Shown here: positions 24,596 through 34,529 of the stretch, piece after piece
How the letters are laid out: every line of letters begins with the position of its first letter
Numbering within the stretch: position 1 is the stretch's first letter
Assembly: GCA_041394265.1 (NCBI GenBank)
Contig: JAWKIO010000005.1
Coordinates: 1,736,001 to 1,800,000 of the forward strand
Source: Acidimicrobiales bacterium
GTDB lineage: Bacteria > Actinomycetota > Acidimicrobiia > Acidimicrobiales > SZUA-35
DNA length: 64,000 nt
Direction: 5' to 3'
The notes under the pieces: generated by a model
Told to the model about the DNA's origin: nothing
Databases searched by the model: none
What the model saw: the letters and a program-made list of their open reading frames with translations, nothing else
Translations under genes and position numbers: made by a program

Positions 24596-26131
24596 ATGAA
24601 TGGCCGCTGCAGCGCTGATCCGCTCGATCATGCCGATGACGTCTGCGAATTCTGCGGTGACGAGTTCTGCCGAAGCTGCCTCATCACGACTCGCGGCGGG
24701 AAGGGAAAGCTGATCTGCCGCGAATGTGCGATCAGTAACAGTGGGATCAAAGGGGCGAAAGCGTCGAAACCGCGCGTGTCGAAAGCCCATGTCGAACGGG
24801 CCCGGGTTGCGCTCGAAGAGGCCAAATCAACCCGACGAGCAAAGACCTTCCAATTCTTCGACGAAGCGGAGGACTATGTCGAGCGCTCCGCCGAGGTGAT
24901 CGCGCCGGAGCCGATCGACGAACCAGTCCTCGACGAGGCACGAGCGTCGAAACGCCGCTTCGGGCTGCGGCGCCGCGGCGACGACGATCCCGAACTCGAC
25001 ACCAGCGACGAAACGCTGGCCGAGCAGGAGACAGCGGAACCAGCGCCACGCCCACCATCGGTGCCGACCGGCCGTTCCACCCCCGCGACCACGCTGATCG
25101 AGAGCGGCGCACTGGCGAGCGCACCACCCGGAACGCTGCCGGCGTCGCAGCTGTCGCCTGAAGCCAGCTCGCCTCCCGACCCGGGCTGGCCGATCGACGG
25201 CGAGGTCACCGGATCGAAGCTGGAGACGGCGCCGTCGACCCAGGCCGACGATGCGGAGCCGACCGAGCACGTGACTCCGGTCGCCCCACCAGCGGACTCA
25301 TTGGCAGATCGATTCCGAACCCGAACGGCCAACGGGGCGGCAGCGTCGCCCGCCGCTTCGCCGACGACGGGCCAGCATGCGGCGCCGGTCGACCAACCGG
25401 CTCCTCCGGCCGCGGCGACAGCGGCCGACGATCTCGACGCCGATCCGTTCGCCCCGACGTGGGATCCGTTCGTCGAGCCCACGCCGACCACGACGCCGCA
25501 GGTCGATCTGGCCTTCCCGGCACCATCGGCTGCGCCGAGCAGCAACGATCCGTTCGCCACGCCGGCCACGCCCCTCCTGTGGGATGCCACCACCCCCCGG
25601 GCCGCCTCGCCGGCGACCCCGGAACCCATCGGACATGCGCCGGCCGCCACCGATCTCGGGAGCGATCCGTTTGCCATGGGCGACCCTTTCGGCGCTCCGG
25701 CCTTCCCAGACTCGACCCCGTCGGCGGCCGGCCCAGCGTCAGCTGCCCCTGCGGCGCCTGGCCCGTCGCACGTCGCCGCTACGACACCCCTTCCGCCACG
25801 CCAACGCGCCGCAGACCAGTTCCAGCCTCCGGCTGAGCCCCTGGTGGAGCGGCGGAGCGAGCCGTCGCCGATGGTCGCGCCCAGCCCGTCGCGAGCAACA
25901 CCGCCCCCGGTCGCCCCACCGTTCGAAGGCCAGGCGCCACCGGTGGTCCCCGCCACACCGAACCCGGTTCCGGCCGCCTCGGCGGTCGGTCCCGTCGCCA
26001 ATGGCGCCACCGCTCGAGCCGCAGCCGATACCGACGCGAACGGCAATTGGATCCCTCCGCTGCTGCGCGGCATGGCGCCGGTCGAAGAGCGACGAGCTGA
26101 TCAACTCCCGCGCCGTCGTCAGCGCGACTGA
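24596..26131 (+). CDS. Zinc-ribbon protein with long disordered Pro/Ala region and DPF repeats
   Basis: A 511-residue protein. The N-terminus has a small treble-clef-like zinc-binding region: CEFCGDEFCRSCL then CRECA, six cysteines in three CxxC pairs (about residues 17-43). A helical stretch (to about residue 95) leads into about 400 residues of low-complexity Pro/Ala/Ser/Thr sequence, predicted disordered. Within it the tripeptide DPF occurs five times in 80 residues (WDPF, NDPF, SDPF, GDPF and others). The C-terminus ends WIPPLLRGMAPVEERR. No TM segment or signal is seen. Function unknown; the DPF motifs suggest short-linear-motif binding. Confidence 0.75.
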   Translation: MNGRCSADPLDHADDVCEFCGDEFCRSCLITTRGGKGKLICRECAISNSGIKGAKASKPRVSKAHVERARVALEEAKSTRRAKTFQFFDEAEDYVERSAEVIAPEPIDEPVLDEARASKRRFGLRRRGDDDPELDTSDETLAEQETAEPAPRPPSVPTGRSTPATTLIESGALASAPPGTLPASQLSPEASSPPDPGWPIDGEVTGSKLETAPSTQADDAEPTEHVTPVAPPADSLADRFRTRTANGAAASPAASPTTGQHAAPVDQPAPPAAATAADDLDADPFAPTWDPFVEPTPTTTPQVDLAFPAPSAAPSSNDPFATPATPLLWDATTPRAASPATPEPIGHAPAATDLGSDPFAMGDPFGAPAFPDSTPSAAGPASAAPAAPGPSHVAATTPLPPRQRAADQFQPPAEPLVERRSEPSPMVAPSPSRATPPPVAPPFEGQAPPVVPATPNPVPAASAVGPVANGATARAAADTDANGNWIPPLLRGMAPVEERRADQLPRRRQRD

Positions 26132-26140
26132 CCGTCGACA

Positions 26141-26158
26141 GAGGACGCCCGGGTCCTC
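26141..26158. terminator. Hairpin between convergent genes
   Basis: GAGGAC and GTCCTC pair around GCCCGG, overlapping the purA stop codon. It is symmetric enough to act on both strands between the DPF-repeat gene and purA, but it is short and lacks a T-run. Confidence 0.4.
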
Positions 26159-27443
26159 AGCTCCAGTGGAGGTACTGGTCTCGGCCGGGGCCGGTGGAGG
26201 CGAGTGAGACCTTGACGCCGACCTGCTCCTCGAGCGCCCGCAGATACGACTGAGCGTGTGCGTGCAGGTCGCCCGGCTCGGTCGCTGCGGTCAGGTCGGT
26301 CTTCCAGCCAGGGAAGGTCTCGTAGATCGGCTTCGCCCGGTGCAGGTCGGACTGGTGGTACGGCATCCGCTCGACCCGCTCGCCGTCGATCTCGTAGGCC
26401 ACGCACATCTTGATCTCGTCGAACGTGTCGAGCACGTCGAGTTTGGTGATCGCCAACTCGGTCAGTCCGTTGACCCGTGCGGCGTGCCGCAGCATCACGG
26501 CATCGAACCAGCCGGGCCGGCGGCGACGACCGGTGTTGACGCCGTATTCCCGGCCGATGTCGACGATCTTGTCGCCGGTGTCGTCGAGAAGCTCGGTCGG
26601 GAACGGTCCCGAGCCGACGCGGGTGACATACGCCTTCGCGATGCCGACGACCCGAGTGATGTCCTTGGGCCCGATACCGGCGCCGGTGCAGGCACCGCCG
26701 GCAATCGGGTTGCTGGAGGTGACGAACGGGTACGTGCCGTGGTCGAGGTCGAGGAAGGTCGCCTGTGCCCCCTCGAACAACACGTGCTGTCCGGCATCGA
26801 GTGCGTCGTGGATCAGGTTGACCGAGTCGGCGATGTGCGGCTTGATGCCCTCGAGACACTCCTGGAGCACACGATCGGCCAGCGCGTCGGGATCGACGGG
26901 CAGGCGGTTGAAGACCTTCGTGAGGACCTTGTTGGTGTGCGAGAGCGATCCGTGCAGCTTCTCGCGGAAAATGTCTTCGTCGAGGAGGTCTTGCACACGA
27001 ATTCCGAGGCGCATCGCCTTGTCGGCGTAGGCCGGGCCGATGCCCCGCTTGGTGGTGCCCAGCTTCGCCTTGCCCAAGTGACGCTCGTGCAAAGCGTCGA
27101 GCTGCTGGTGATAGGGAAGGATCAGGTGGGCATTGCCCGACACCTGGAGCCGAGAACAGTCGATGCCGCGCCGAGTGAGCATCTCCTTCTCGGCGAGCAG
27201 CACGAAGGGGTCGACCACGACACCGTTGCCGATGACGGGGACGATGTGGTCGTAGAGGACGCCGCTCGGAATCAGCTGGATGGCGAACTTCTCATCGCCG
27301 ACGACGATGGTGTGCCCGGCGTTGTGGCCGCCCTGATAGCGCACCACCATCGCCATTTCCTTGGACAGGAGGTCGGTGAACTTCCCCTTGCCCTCATCGC
27401 CCCACTGAGTTCCGACCACGATCGTTGCTGGCACGTTGGACAA
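26157..27443 (-). CDS. purA: Adenylosuccinate synthetase
   Basis: A 428-residue enzyme joining IMP and aspartate with GTP to make adenylosuccinate, the first step from IMP to AMP. Signatures: GTQWGDEGKGKFTDLL (P-loop, residues 11-26), QGGHNAGHTIV, GTTKRGIGPAYADKAMR, GAQATFLDLDHGTYPFVTSSN in pieces (GAQATFLDLDHGTYP and FVTSSNP), and the C-terminal Asp-binding region. Full family length. It stands alone, with clpB 57 bp downstream on the same strand of its start side (clpB ends upstream at 27500). Confidence 0.97.
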   Translation of the reverse strand: MSNVPATIVVGTQWGDEGKGKFTDLLSKEMAMVVRYQGGHNAGHTIVVGDEKFAIQLIPSGVLYDHIVPVIGNGVVVDPFVLLAEKEMLTRRGIDCSRLQVSGNAHLILPYHQQLDALHERHLGKAKLGTTKRGIGPAYADKAMRLGIRVQDLLDEDIFREKLHGSLSHTNKVLTKVFNRLPVDPDALADRVLQECLEGIKPHIADSVNLIHDALDAGQHVLFEGAQATFLDLDHGTYPFVTSSNPIAGGACTGAGIGPKDITRVVGIAKAYVTRVGSGPFPTELLDDTGDKIVDIGREYGVNTGRRRRPGWFDAVMLRHAARVNGLTELAITKLDVLDTFDEIKMCVAYEIDGERVERMPYHQSDLHRAKPIYETFPGWKTDLTAATEPGDLHAHAQSYLRALEEQVGVKVSLASTGPGRDQYLHWS

Positions 27444-27499
27444 GCCTATCGGCGCGCGGGTCCCGGAGCCGCACGAGGGCGGACTCCGGGACGCCGGTG

Positions 27500-30013
27500 T
27501 CAGACGGCAGTGATCGCAAGCTCGTCGTCGACGACATCGACCACGATCTTCGAGCCCTCGTCGAGGCCGCCATCGAGGATCTCCATGGCGATGCGGTCCG
27601 CCACCTCCTTCTGGATGACTCGCTTGAGCGGGCGAGCGCCGAAGGCGGGGTCGTAGCCGAGACCGGCCAGCTTCGCGGTGGCAGCGGGCGTGACGTCGAG
27701 CCGGACCTTGTGCTGATCGAGACGAGTTTGGAGATGCACCAACTGGATGTCGACGATGTTCGCAAGGTCGGCTTCGGTCAGCGGGCTGAAGCGCACGATG
27801 TCATCGACCCGGTTGATGAACTCGGGACGGAAGAAGTCCTTCGGATCACCGGGCAGGTTCGACGTCATGATCAGCGCCACGTTGGTGAAGTCGACCGTGC
27901 GGCCCTGGCCGTCGGTGAGACGACCGTCGTCGAGGAGCTGGAGCAGCACGTTGAACACGTCGGGGTGCGCCTTCTCGACCTCGTCGAGCAGCACGACGGC
28001 GTACGGCCGGCGCCGCACGGCCTCGGTGAGTTGGCCTCCTTCGTCGTAGCCGACGTAGCCCGGAGGGGCACCGATCAGACGGCTGACCGAGTGCTTCTCC
28101 ATGTATTCCGACATGTCGATGCGCACCATGGCCCGCTCGTCGTCGAACAAGAAGTCGGCGAGCGATCGGGCGAGCTCGGTCTTGCCGACACCCGTCGGCC
28201 CGAGGAACAGGAAGCTGCCGATGGGGCGGTTCGGATCGGAGAGGCCCGCCCGGCTGCGGCGGATGGCTGCCGACACCGAGGCCACGGCCTCGTCCTGCCC
28301 GATGACACGCTCGTGGAGCTTGTCCTCCAAACGAAGCAGCTTGCGCGATTCGCTCTCGATCAGCCGGCTCACGGGCACGCCCGTCCACCGGTTCACGACC
28401 TCGGCGATGTCTTCCTCGTCGACCTCTTCCTTCAGCATCGTCTGCTCGCTCTGCAACGCCGCGAGTGCTGCCGTCGCCTGTTCGATGTCTCGCTCCACCT
28501 GCGGAATTCGTCCGTAGCGAATCTCGGCGGCGCGTTCGAGGTCGGTCTCACGCTCGGCGTCGCGCTTGAGCGCCTCGTGCTCCTCCTTCAGCGAACGGAT
28601 GGTGGCGATGGCGTCCTTCTCGTTCTGCCAATGCGCCTTCATGGCCTGTGATCGTTCACGCAGATCGGCGAGGTCGTGCTGGATCTCGCTGCGCCGTTCT
28701 TCGGATGCCGAGTCGGTCTCCTTGGCCAGCGCCACCTGCTCCATTTCGAGCTGGCGGATCCGACGCTCGACCACGTCGATCTCGGTGGGAAGCGAATCGA
28801 TCTCGATGCGGAGCTTCGATGCGGCTTCGTCCATGAGGTCGATGGCCTTGTCAGGCAGGAAGCGGCCGGTCAGATACCGATCGGACAGCATGGCCGCCGC
28901 AATGATCGCGGCGTCTTGAATGCGGACACCGTGGTGCACCTCGTAGCGCTCCTTGAGGCCACGGAGGATGGCGATCGAGTCCTCGACGGAAGGCTCGCCC
29001 ACGAACACCTGCTGGAAGCGTCGCTCGAGTGCTGGGTCCTTCTCGATGTACTTGCGGAACTCGTCGAGCGTGGTGGCGCCGACCATCCGGAGCTCGCCCC
29101 GGGCCAACATCGGCTTGAGCATGTTGGAGGCATCCATCGCCGAGTCGCCGCCGGCGCCGGCGCCCACGACCGTGTGCATCTCGTCGATGAAGGTGATGAC
29201 CTCGCCCTCGGCGTCGGTGATCTCCTTGAGCACGGCCTTGAGCCGTTCCTCGAACTCGCCGCGGTACTTTGCCCCGGCGAGCATCGCCGACATGTCGAGC
29301 GCGATCACCCGGCGGTTGCGCAAACTCTCCGGCACGTCGCCCTCGATGATGCGCTGGGCGAGCCCCTCGACGATCGCGGTCTTGCCGACGCCGGGTTCAC
29401 CGATGAGGACCGGGTTGTTCTTGGTCCGCCGGGAGAGGACCTGGATGACCCGACGGATCTCCTCGTCGCGCCCGATGACCGGATCGAGTCGACCCGAGCG
29501 GGCATCTTCGGTGAGGTCGCGGCCGTACTGTTCGAGCGCCTGGAACTGCGCTTCGGGATTCTGGTTGGTGACTCGGTGCGAGCCGCGTACCTCCTGGAGC
29601 GCGGCCAACAGGACGTCTCGCGACAGGTCGAGGCGGGCGGCGGTGGCGCCGCCGGCGTCGGGGTTGGCCAACGCGAGCAGGAGGTGTTCGGTCGACAGGT
29701 AGTCGTCACCCAGTTGGCGACGTACCGAGTCGGCGTCGTCGAACACACGGTTGGTCTGCTTGGAGAAGCGGGCCTCGGAGCCGTACGCCTTGGGGAGCGC
29801 AGCCAGCGCAGCTTCGGTGTCGGCCCGGAGCTTGCCAGGCTGACGATCGACCTTGGTCAGGATCGGCAGCACGACACCTTCGGGCTGGCTGAGAAGCAGC
29901 GACAGCAGGTGGTCGGGCGTGACTTCGGGATGGGAGTCGTCCTTCGCCCGGCCGATGGCGGCAGTGACGACTTCTTGGGTCTTGATGGTCCAGCGGTTCG
30001 GGTCGAGAGCCAT
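27500..30013 (-). CDS. clpB: Chaperone ClpB (disaggregase)
   Basis: An 837-residue AAA+ unfoldase with two ATPase rings. Order: N domain (residues 1-140), first Walker A GEPGVGKTA (about 200), a middle coiled-coil domain (about 395-510, rich in Glu/Arg), second Walker A GPTGVGKTE (about 595), DEVEKAHPDVFN, and a C-terminal domain ending near AITAV, slightly shorter than typical ClpB. It cooperates with DnaK in dissolving aggregates. It is the last gene of the heat-shock group, 101 bp after hspR, consistent with HspR control in actinobacteria; no separate HAIR element was seen in that gap. Confidence 0.95.
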   Translation of the reverse strand: MALDPNRWTIKTQEVVTAAIGRAKDDSHPEVTPDHLLSLLLSQPEGVVLPILTKVDRQPGKLRADTEAALAALPKAYGSEARFSKQTNRVFDDADSVRRQLGDDYLSTEHLLLALANPDAGGATAARLDLSRDVLLAALQEVRGSHRVTNQNPEAQFQALEQYGRDLTEDARSGRLDPVIGRDEEIRRVIQVLSRRTKNNPVLIGEPGVGKTAIVEGLAQRIIEGDVPESLRNRRVIALDMSAMLAGAKYRGEFEERLKAVLKEITDAEGEVITFIDEMHTVVGAGAGGDSAMDASNMLKPMLARGELRMVGATTLDEFRKYIEKDPALERRFQQVFVGEPSVEDSIAILRGLKERYEVHHGVRIQDAAIIAAAMLSDRYLTGRFLPDKAIDLMDEAASKLRIEIDSLPTEIDVVERRIRQLEMEQVALAKETDSASEERRSEIQHDLADLRERSQAMKAHWQNEKDAIATIRSLKEEHEALKRDAERETDLERAAEIRYGRIPQVERDIEQATAALAALQSEQTMLKEEVDEEDIAEVVNRWTGVPVSRLIESESRKLLRLEDKLHERVIGQDEAVASVSAAIRRSRAGLSDPNRPIGSFLFLGPTGVGKTELARSLADFLFDDERAMVRIDMSEYMEKHSVSRLIGAPPGYVGYDEGGQLTEAVRRRPYAVVLLDEVEKAHPDVFNVLLQLLDDGRLTDGQGRTVDFTNVALIMTSNLPGDPKDFFRPEFINRVDDIVRFSPLTEADLANIVDIQLVHLQTRLDQHKVRLDVTPAATAKLAGLGYDPAFGARPLKRVIQKEVADRIAMEILDGGLDEGSKIVVDVVDDELAITAV

Positions 30014-30114
30014 GTCTGGCTTCCCTTCTACGAGGAGCCGCTGCTGACGGCTGGCGCTACGTCGACACCAGGTCGGTCACCGACCGAGGCGGTGTTGGCG
30101 GAGTCGTCGGTGCT

Positions 30115-30504
30115 TCAGCGACGGCGCTTTTGGTACAGGGTCACCGCTTGGGTGACGGGGACGAGGTCTCGCCGGTATTGGCGGTGTGCCTCTTGGAGTT
30201 GTTGTTCGTTGGCGGCGGCGAGCGACTCGAGTTGCTGGCGGGTTTGGGCCAGCTCCCGTTCGAGTTGCAGTACTCGCTTCACCCCGGCGAGGTTGAGCCC
30301 CTCGTCGGTGAGTTCGAGGATCCGACGAAGAAGGTCGATGTCGGCCTCGGAGTAGCGACGACTTCCGCCGTCGGTTCTGGCCGGATTGACCAGACCTTTG
30401 CGCTCATAGATGCGGAGCGTCTGAGGGTGGACGCCGGCAAGTTCGGCGGCGACCGAGATGACATAGAGCGCCCGGTACCGATCTCCTCCGGGTCGTTTGG
30501 ACAT
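30115..30504 (-). CDS. hspR: HspR, MerR-family heat-shock repressor
   Basis: A 129-residue MerR-type regulator. The winged helix reads YVISVAAELAGVHPQTLRIYERKGLVNPART, with RRYSEADIDLLRRILELTDEGLN, followed by a coiled coil (LERELAQTRQQLESLAAANEQ). HspR represses dnaK/clpB operons in actinobacteria and uses DnaK as co-repressor. It lies 2 bp after dnaJ, the standard dnaK-grpE-dnaJ-hspR arrangement. Confidence 0.95.
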   Translation of the reverse strand: MSKRPGGDRYRALYVISVAAELAGVHPQTLRIYERKGLVNPARTDGGSRRYSEADIDLLRRILELTDEGLNLAGVKRVLQLERELAQTRQQLESLAAANEQQLQEAHRQYRRDLVPVTQAVTLYQKRRR

Positions 30505-30506
30505 GA

Positions 30507-31715
30507 TCAGGCACCTCCCGGTGTCGACTCGAACGAGCCATCACCGGTGTCGGTGTCGCTCGCGGCAGTGGTCCGAGCTCGGCGGGCCAGCGTCTCGATA
30601 CGGGATCGGGGAGATTCGACGAGTACTCGATCGAGTGCCTCGAGTGCCTCGCGCTGGCGGTCGCTCAGTTTGGTGGGGACGGCTACTTCGACGGTGACCA
30701 GGAGATCGCCGACGCCCTTCGAGGTTGCGGCCCCCTTGCCCTTGACCCGGAAGGTCTTGCCAGTGGGCGTGCCCGCCGGGAGCTTCAGGGTGACGGCACC
30801 GCCGTCGAGTGTGGGGACCGCCACCTTCGCACCCAACGCCGCTTCGGTGTAGGTGATGGGGACGGTGATCGTGAGGTGGTCGCCACGACGACCGAAGATC
30901 TCGTGCTCGGCCACCTTGACCAACACGAAGAGGTCGCCAGCCGGGCCACCGTTGCGGCCGGGGGTGCCCCGACCTTTCAGCTTGATTCGCTGGCCATCCT
31001 TCACCCCGGCCGGGATCCGTACCTTGACCTGACGGGGTCGGCGTTCCATGCCACTGCCGTAGCAGCTGGGGCACGGATCCTTGATCACCCGGCCTCGGCC
31101 ACCGCACGAGGGGCACGGCTGGCTGAAGGAGAACAGGCCCTGGTTGTCGTCGAGCACGCCTCGGCCACCGCATTGGCCACAGGTGCTGGGCACGGTGCCC
31201 GGCTTGGCTCCCGAGCCCCGACACGTGCTGCACGGGGCCTCGGACGTGAGGTGGACCGACGTGGTGATGCCGGCGAGAGCATCGTCGAAACTCAGGTGGA
31301 GCTCGGCCTCGAGGTCGCCGCCGCGGACCGGGCCGGCGGCCGCTCCCCCACCCGAGGGGCGAGTGCGGTTGCCGAAGAGCCCGCCGAGAAGATCGCCGAG
31401 GTCTCCGACGTCGAAGCCTCCGCCGCCCGGTGCTCCTTGTGTGCCGCCGAAACCTCGGCCGAAGCCGCCGGCGGCCGGCCCGAGCCGGCGGAGTTCGTCG
31501 TATTCGGCCCGCTTCTTCGGGTCGTTGATGACGTCGTAGGCGGCGGAGATTTCCTTGAACCGTTCCTCGGCCTTGACGTCGCCGGGGTTCTTGTCGGGAT
31601 GGAACTCACGGGCGAGCTTGCGGTACGCCTTCGTGATCTCCTTCTCGGAGGCATCAGACGACACACCCAGGACCTTGTAGAAGTCCTTTTCGATCCATTC
31701 GTGCTGCGGGGGCAT
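30507..31715 (-). CDS. dnaJ: Chaperone protein DnaJ
   Basis: A 402-residue type I DnaJ. The J domain (about residues 10-75) carries HPD in REFHPDKNPGD. A Gly/Phe region is followed by four CxxCxGxG zinc repeats, CSTCRGSG, CGQCGGRG, CPSCGGRG and CPSCYGSG (about residues 165-230), then the C-terminal substrate domains. The N-terminal WIEKDFYKVLGV extension is that of the actinobacterial DnaJ1 form. It stimulates DnaK ATPase. Upstream lies a strong ribosome site (AAAGGAGGG) and a perfect 13-bp hairpin separating it from grpE. Confidence 0.96.
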   Translation of the reverse strand: MPPQHEWIEKDFYKVLGVSSDASEKEITKAYRKLAREFHPDKNPGDVKAEERFKEISAAYDVINDPKKRAEYDELRRLGPAAGGFGRGFGGTQGAPGGGGFDVGDLGDLLGGLFGNRTRPSGGGAAAGPVRGGDLEAELHLSFDDALAGITTSVHLTSEAPCSTCRGSGAKPGTVPSTCGQCGGRGVLDDNQGLFSFSQPCPSCGGRGRVIKDPCPSCYGSGMERRPRQVKVRIPAGVKDGQRIKLKGRGTPGRNGGPAGDLFVLVKVAEHEIFGRRGDHLTITVPITYTEAALGAKVAVPTLDGGAVTLKLPAGTPTGKTFRVKGKGAATSKGVGDLLVTVEVAVPTKLSDRQREALEALDRVLVESPRSRIETLARRARTTAASDTDTGDGSFESTPGGA

Positions 31716-31746
31716 CCAACCCTCCTTTCATTTGCACTGTGGTGGC

Positions 31747-31774
31747 GGGCCGGGGTTCGTTCGAACCCCGGCCC
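31747..31774 (-). other. Perfect hairpin in the grpE-dnaJ intergenic region
   Basis: GGGCCGGGGTTCG and CGAACCCCGGCCC form a perfect 13-bp stem with a 2-nt loop, between the grpE stop and the dnaJ ribosome site. There is no T-run, so an mRNA-processing or stability element, or partial terminator lowering dnaJ relative to dnaK, is more likely than a full terminator. Confidence 0.6.
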
Positions 31775-31784
31775 GGAGACGGAA

Positions 31785-32380
31785 TCAGCCTCGGACTTGG
31801 ACCATGGCAGGGCGGACCGTTCGGCCCTTCCAGCGATAGCCAACCCGGAGAAGTTGGGAGACGAGGGGGCCCGAGTCGTCGTCAGACGGTTCGTGCATCA
31901 CGGCTTCGTGCTGCTCGGGGTCGAACGGCGTGCCGGATTCCTCGATGCGCTCGAGTCCCTGCTTGGCCAGGATCTCGAGCAGCGAGACGCGTACCGGGGC
32001 GACGTCGTCGGCGCCGTTGGCAACGGCTCCGTCGCAGGCGTCGAGGACCGGCAACAGTTCTGCCACCAACCCTTCGTTTGCCCGCTCCCGGGCCTCGAGC
32101 TCCCGCTTGGCCACGGCCTTGCGGTAGTTCTCGAACTCGGCCTGGAGCCGCCGGAGCCCGTCGAGGTAGTTGTCGCGCTCGGCGGTCACCGCTTCCAGGT
32201 TGGCGACGAGATCTTCGACCGTGATGTCGGCGGTTTCGTCGGACTCCCCGGCCTCGGCATCAGCGGTGCCCTCGACGGTCTCGTCGGTCGCCTCGTCGGC
32301 GTCGTGCGAGACCGTCGAGGCGGACGGCTCCGTCGGCGGGGCGGTGGCGTCGGCCGTGAGGTCGTCGTGGGACGGGTCGG

Positions 32381-32384
<4 letters not shown>
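31785..32384 (-). CDS. grpE: Nucleotide exchange factor GrpE
   Basis: A 199-residue GrpE. An acidic N-terminal region (to about residue 65) precedes a long helix (VEDLVANLEAVTAERDNYLDGLRRLQAEFENYRK, recognisable in segments such as LQAEFENYRK), then the head with LLPVLDACDGAV and the C-terminal GYRWKGRTVRPAMVQV. It releases ADP from DnaK. The start overlaps the dnaK stop by 4 bp, so the two are co-translated. Confidence 0.95.
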
Positions 32385-34210
<1,826 letters not shown>

Positions 34211-34347
34211 CTTGTCTCTCTTTCTGCGTGGTCCGGCTCGGACCATGGGCTTTGGGGGTTCGTTCGGGGAGGAATGAAGGCCGCCGTGCTGCCACGACGA
34301 GCGCTACCCCATCGAGCCTAGCAACCTGACTTCGTCAAGTGTACAAA

Positions 34348-34368
34348 CCTGAGTGCCTGCATATCAAC
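34348..34368 (-). promoter_or_regulatory. Degenerate HAIR-like (HspR) operator upstream of dnaK
   Basis: On the minus strand the sequence GTTGATA-TGCAGGC-ACTCAGG matches the HspR consensus CTTGAGT-N7-ACTCAAG with exact spacing: 4 of 7 in the first half, 6 of 7 in the second. It lies among promoter-like boxes (TTGACA about 25 bp upstream on the minus strand; CTTGACGAAGTCAGG downstream). Identity is plausible because hspR is in the operon. Confidence 0.45.
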
Positions 34369-34449
34369 CTTTCTTGTGTGACGGTTGTCAATCTGCCTTT
34401 CCCTACCCATCGTCGGTCGGCTTCCGGCCACCATGGGCAGGCAGAACGC

Positions 34450-34483
34450 GCCTGAGCCCGCGCCGTTCGGCGCGGGCTCAGGC
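34450..34483 (-). terminator. Strong terminator hairpin downstream region of gpmI promoter side
   Basis: GCCTGAGCCCGCGCC and GGCGCGGGCTCAGGC form a perfect 15-bp stem with a GTTC loop. It lies 46 bp beyond the gpmI stop (gpmI is on the minus strand), so it ends gpmI transcription before the dnaK promoter region is reached in the opposite sense. The stretch 34211-34529 holds only this hairpin and the dnaK control region. Confidence 0.75.
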
Positions 34484-34529
34484 AAGCAGTCGATTGGAGA
34501 TGTGCCAGGCGAAGGTGCCGCCGACGGAT

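Noticed and set aside
30014..30114. HAIR element in front of clpB
   Set aside because: No CTTGAGT/ACTCAAG-like pair with 7-nt spacing is visible in the 101-bp hspR-clpB gap.
27425..30355. Long plus-strand open frames across clpB (about 400 and 560 codons)
   Set aside because: They are antisense shadows of clpB created by high GC. Their composition is biased and they match no family.
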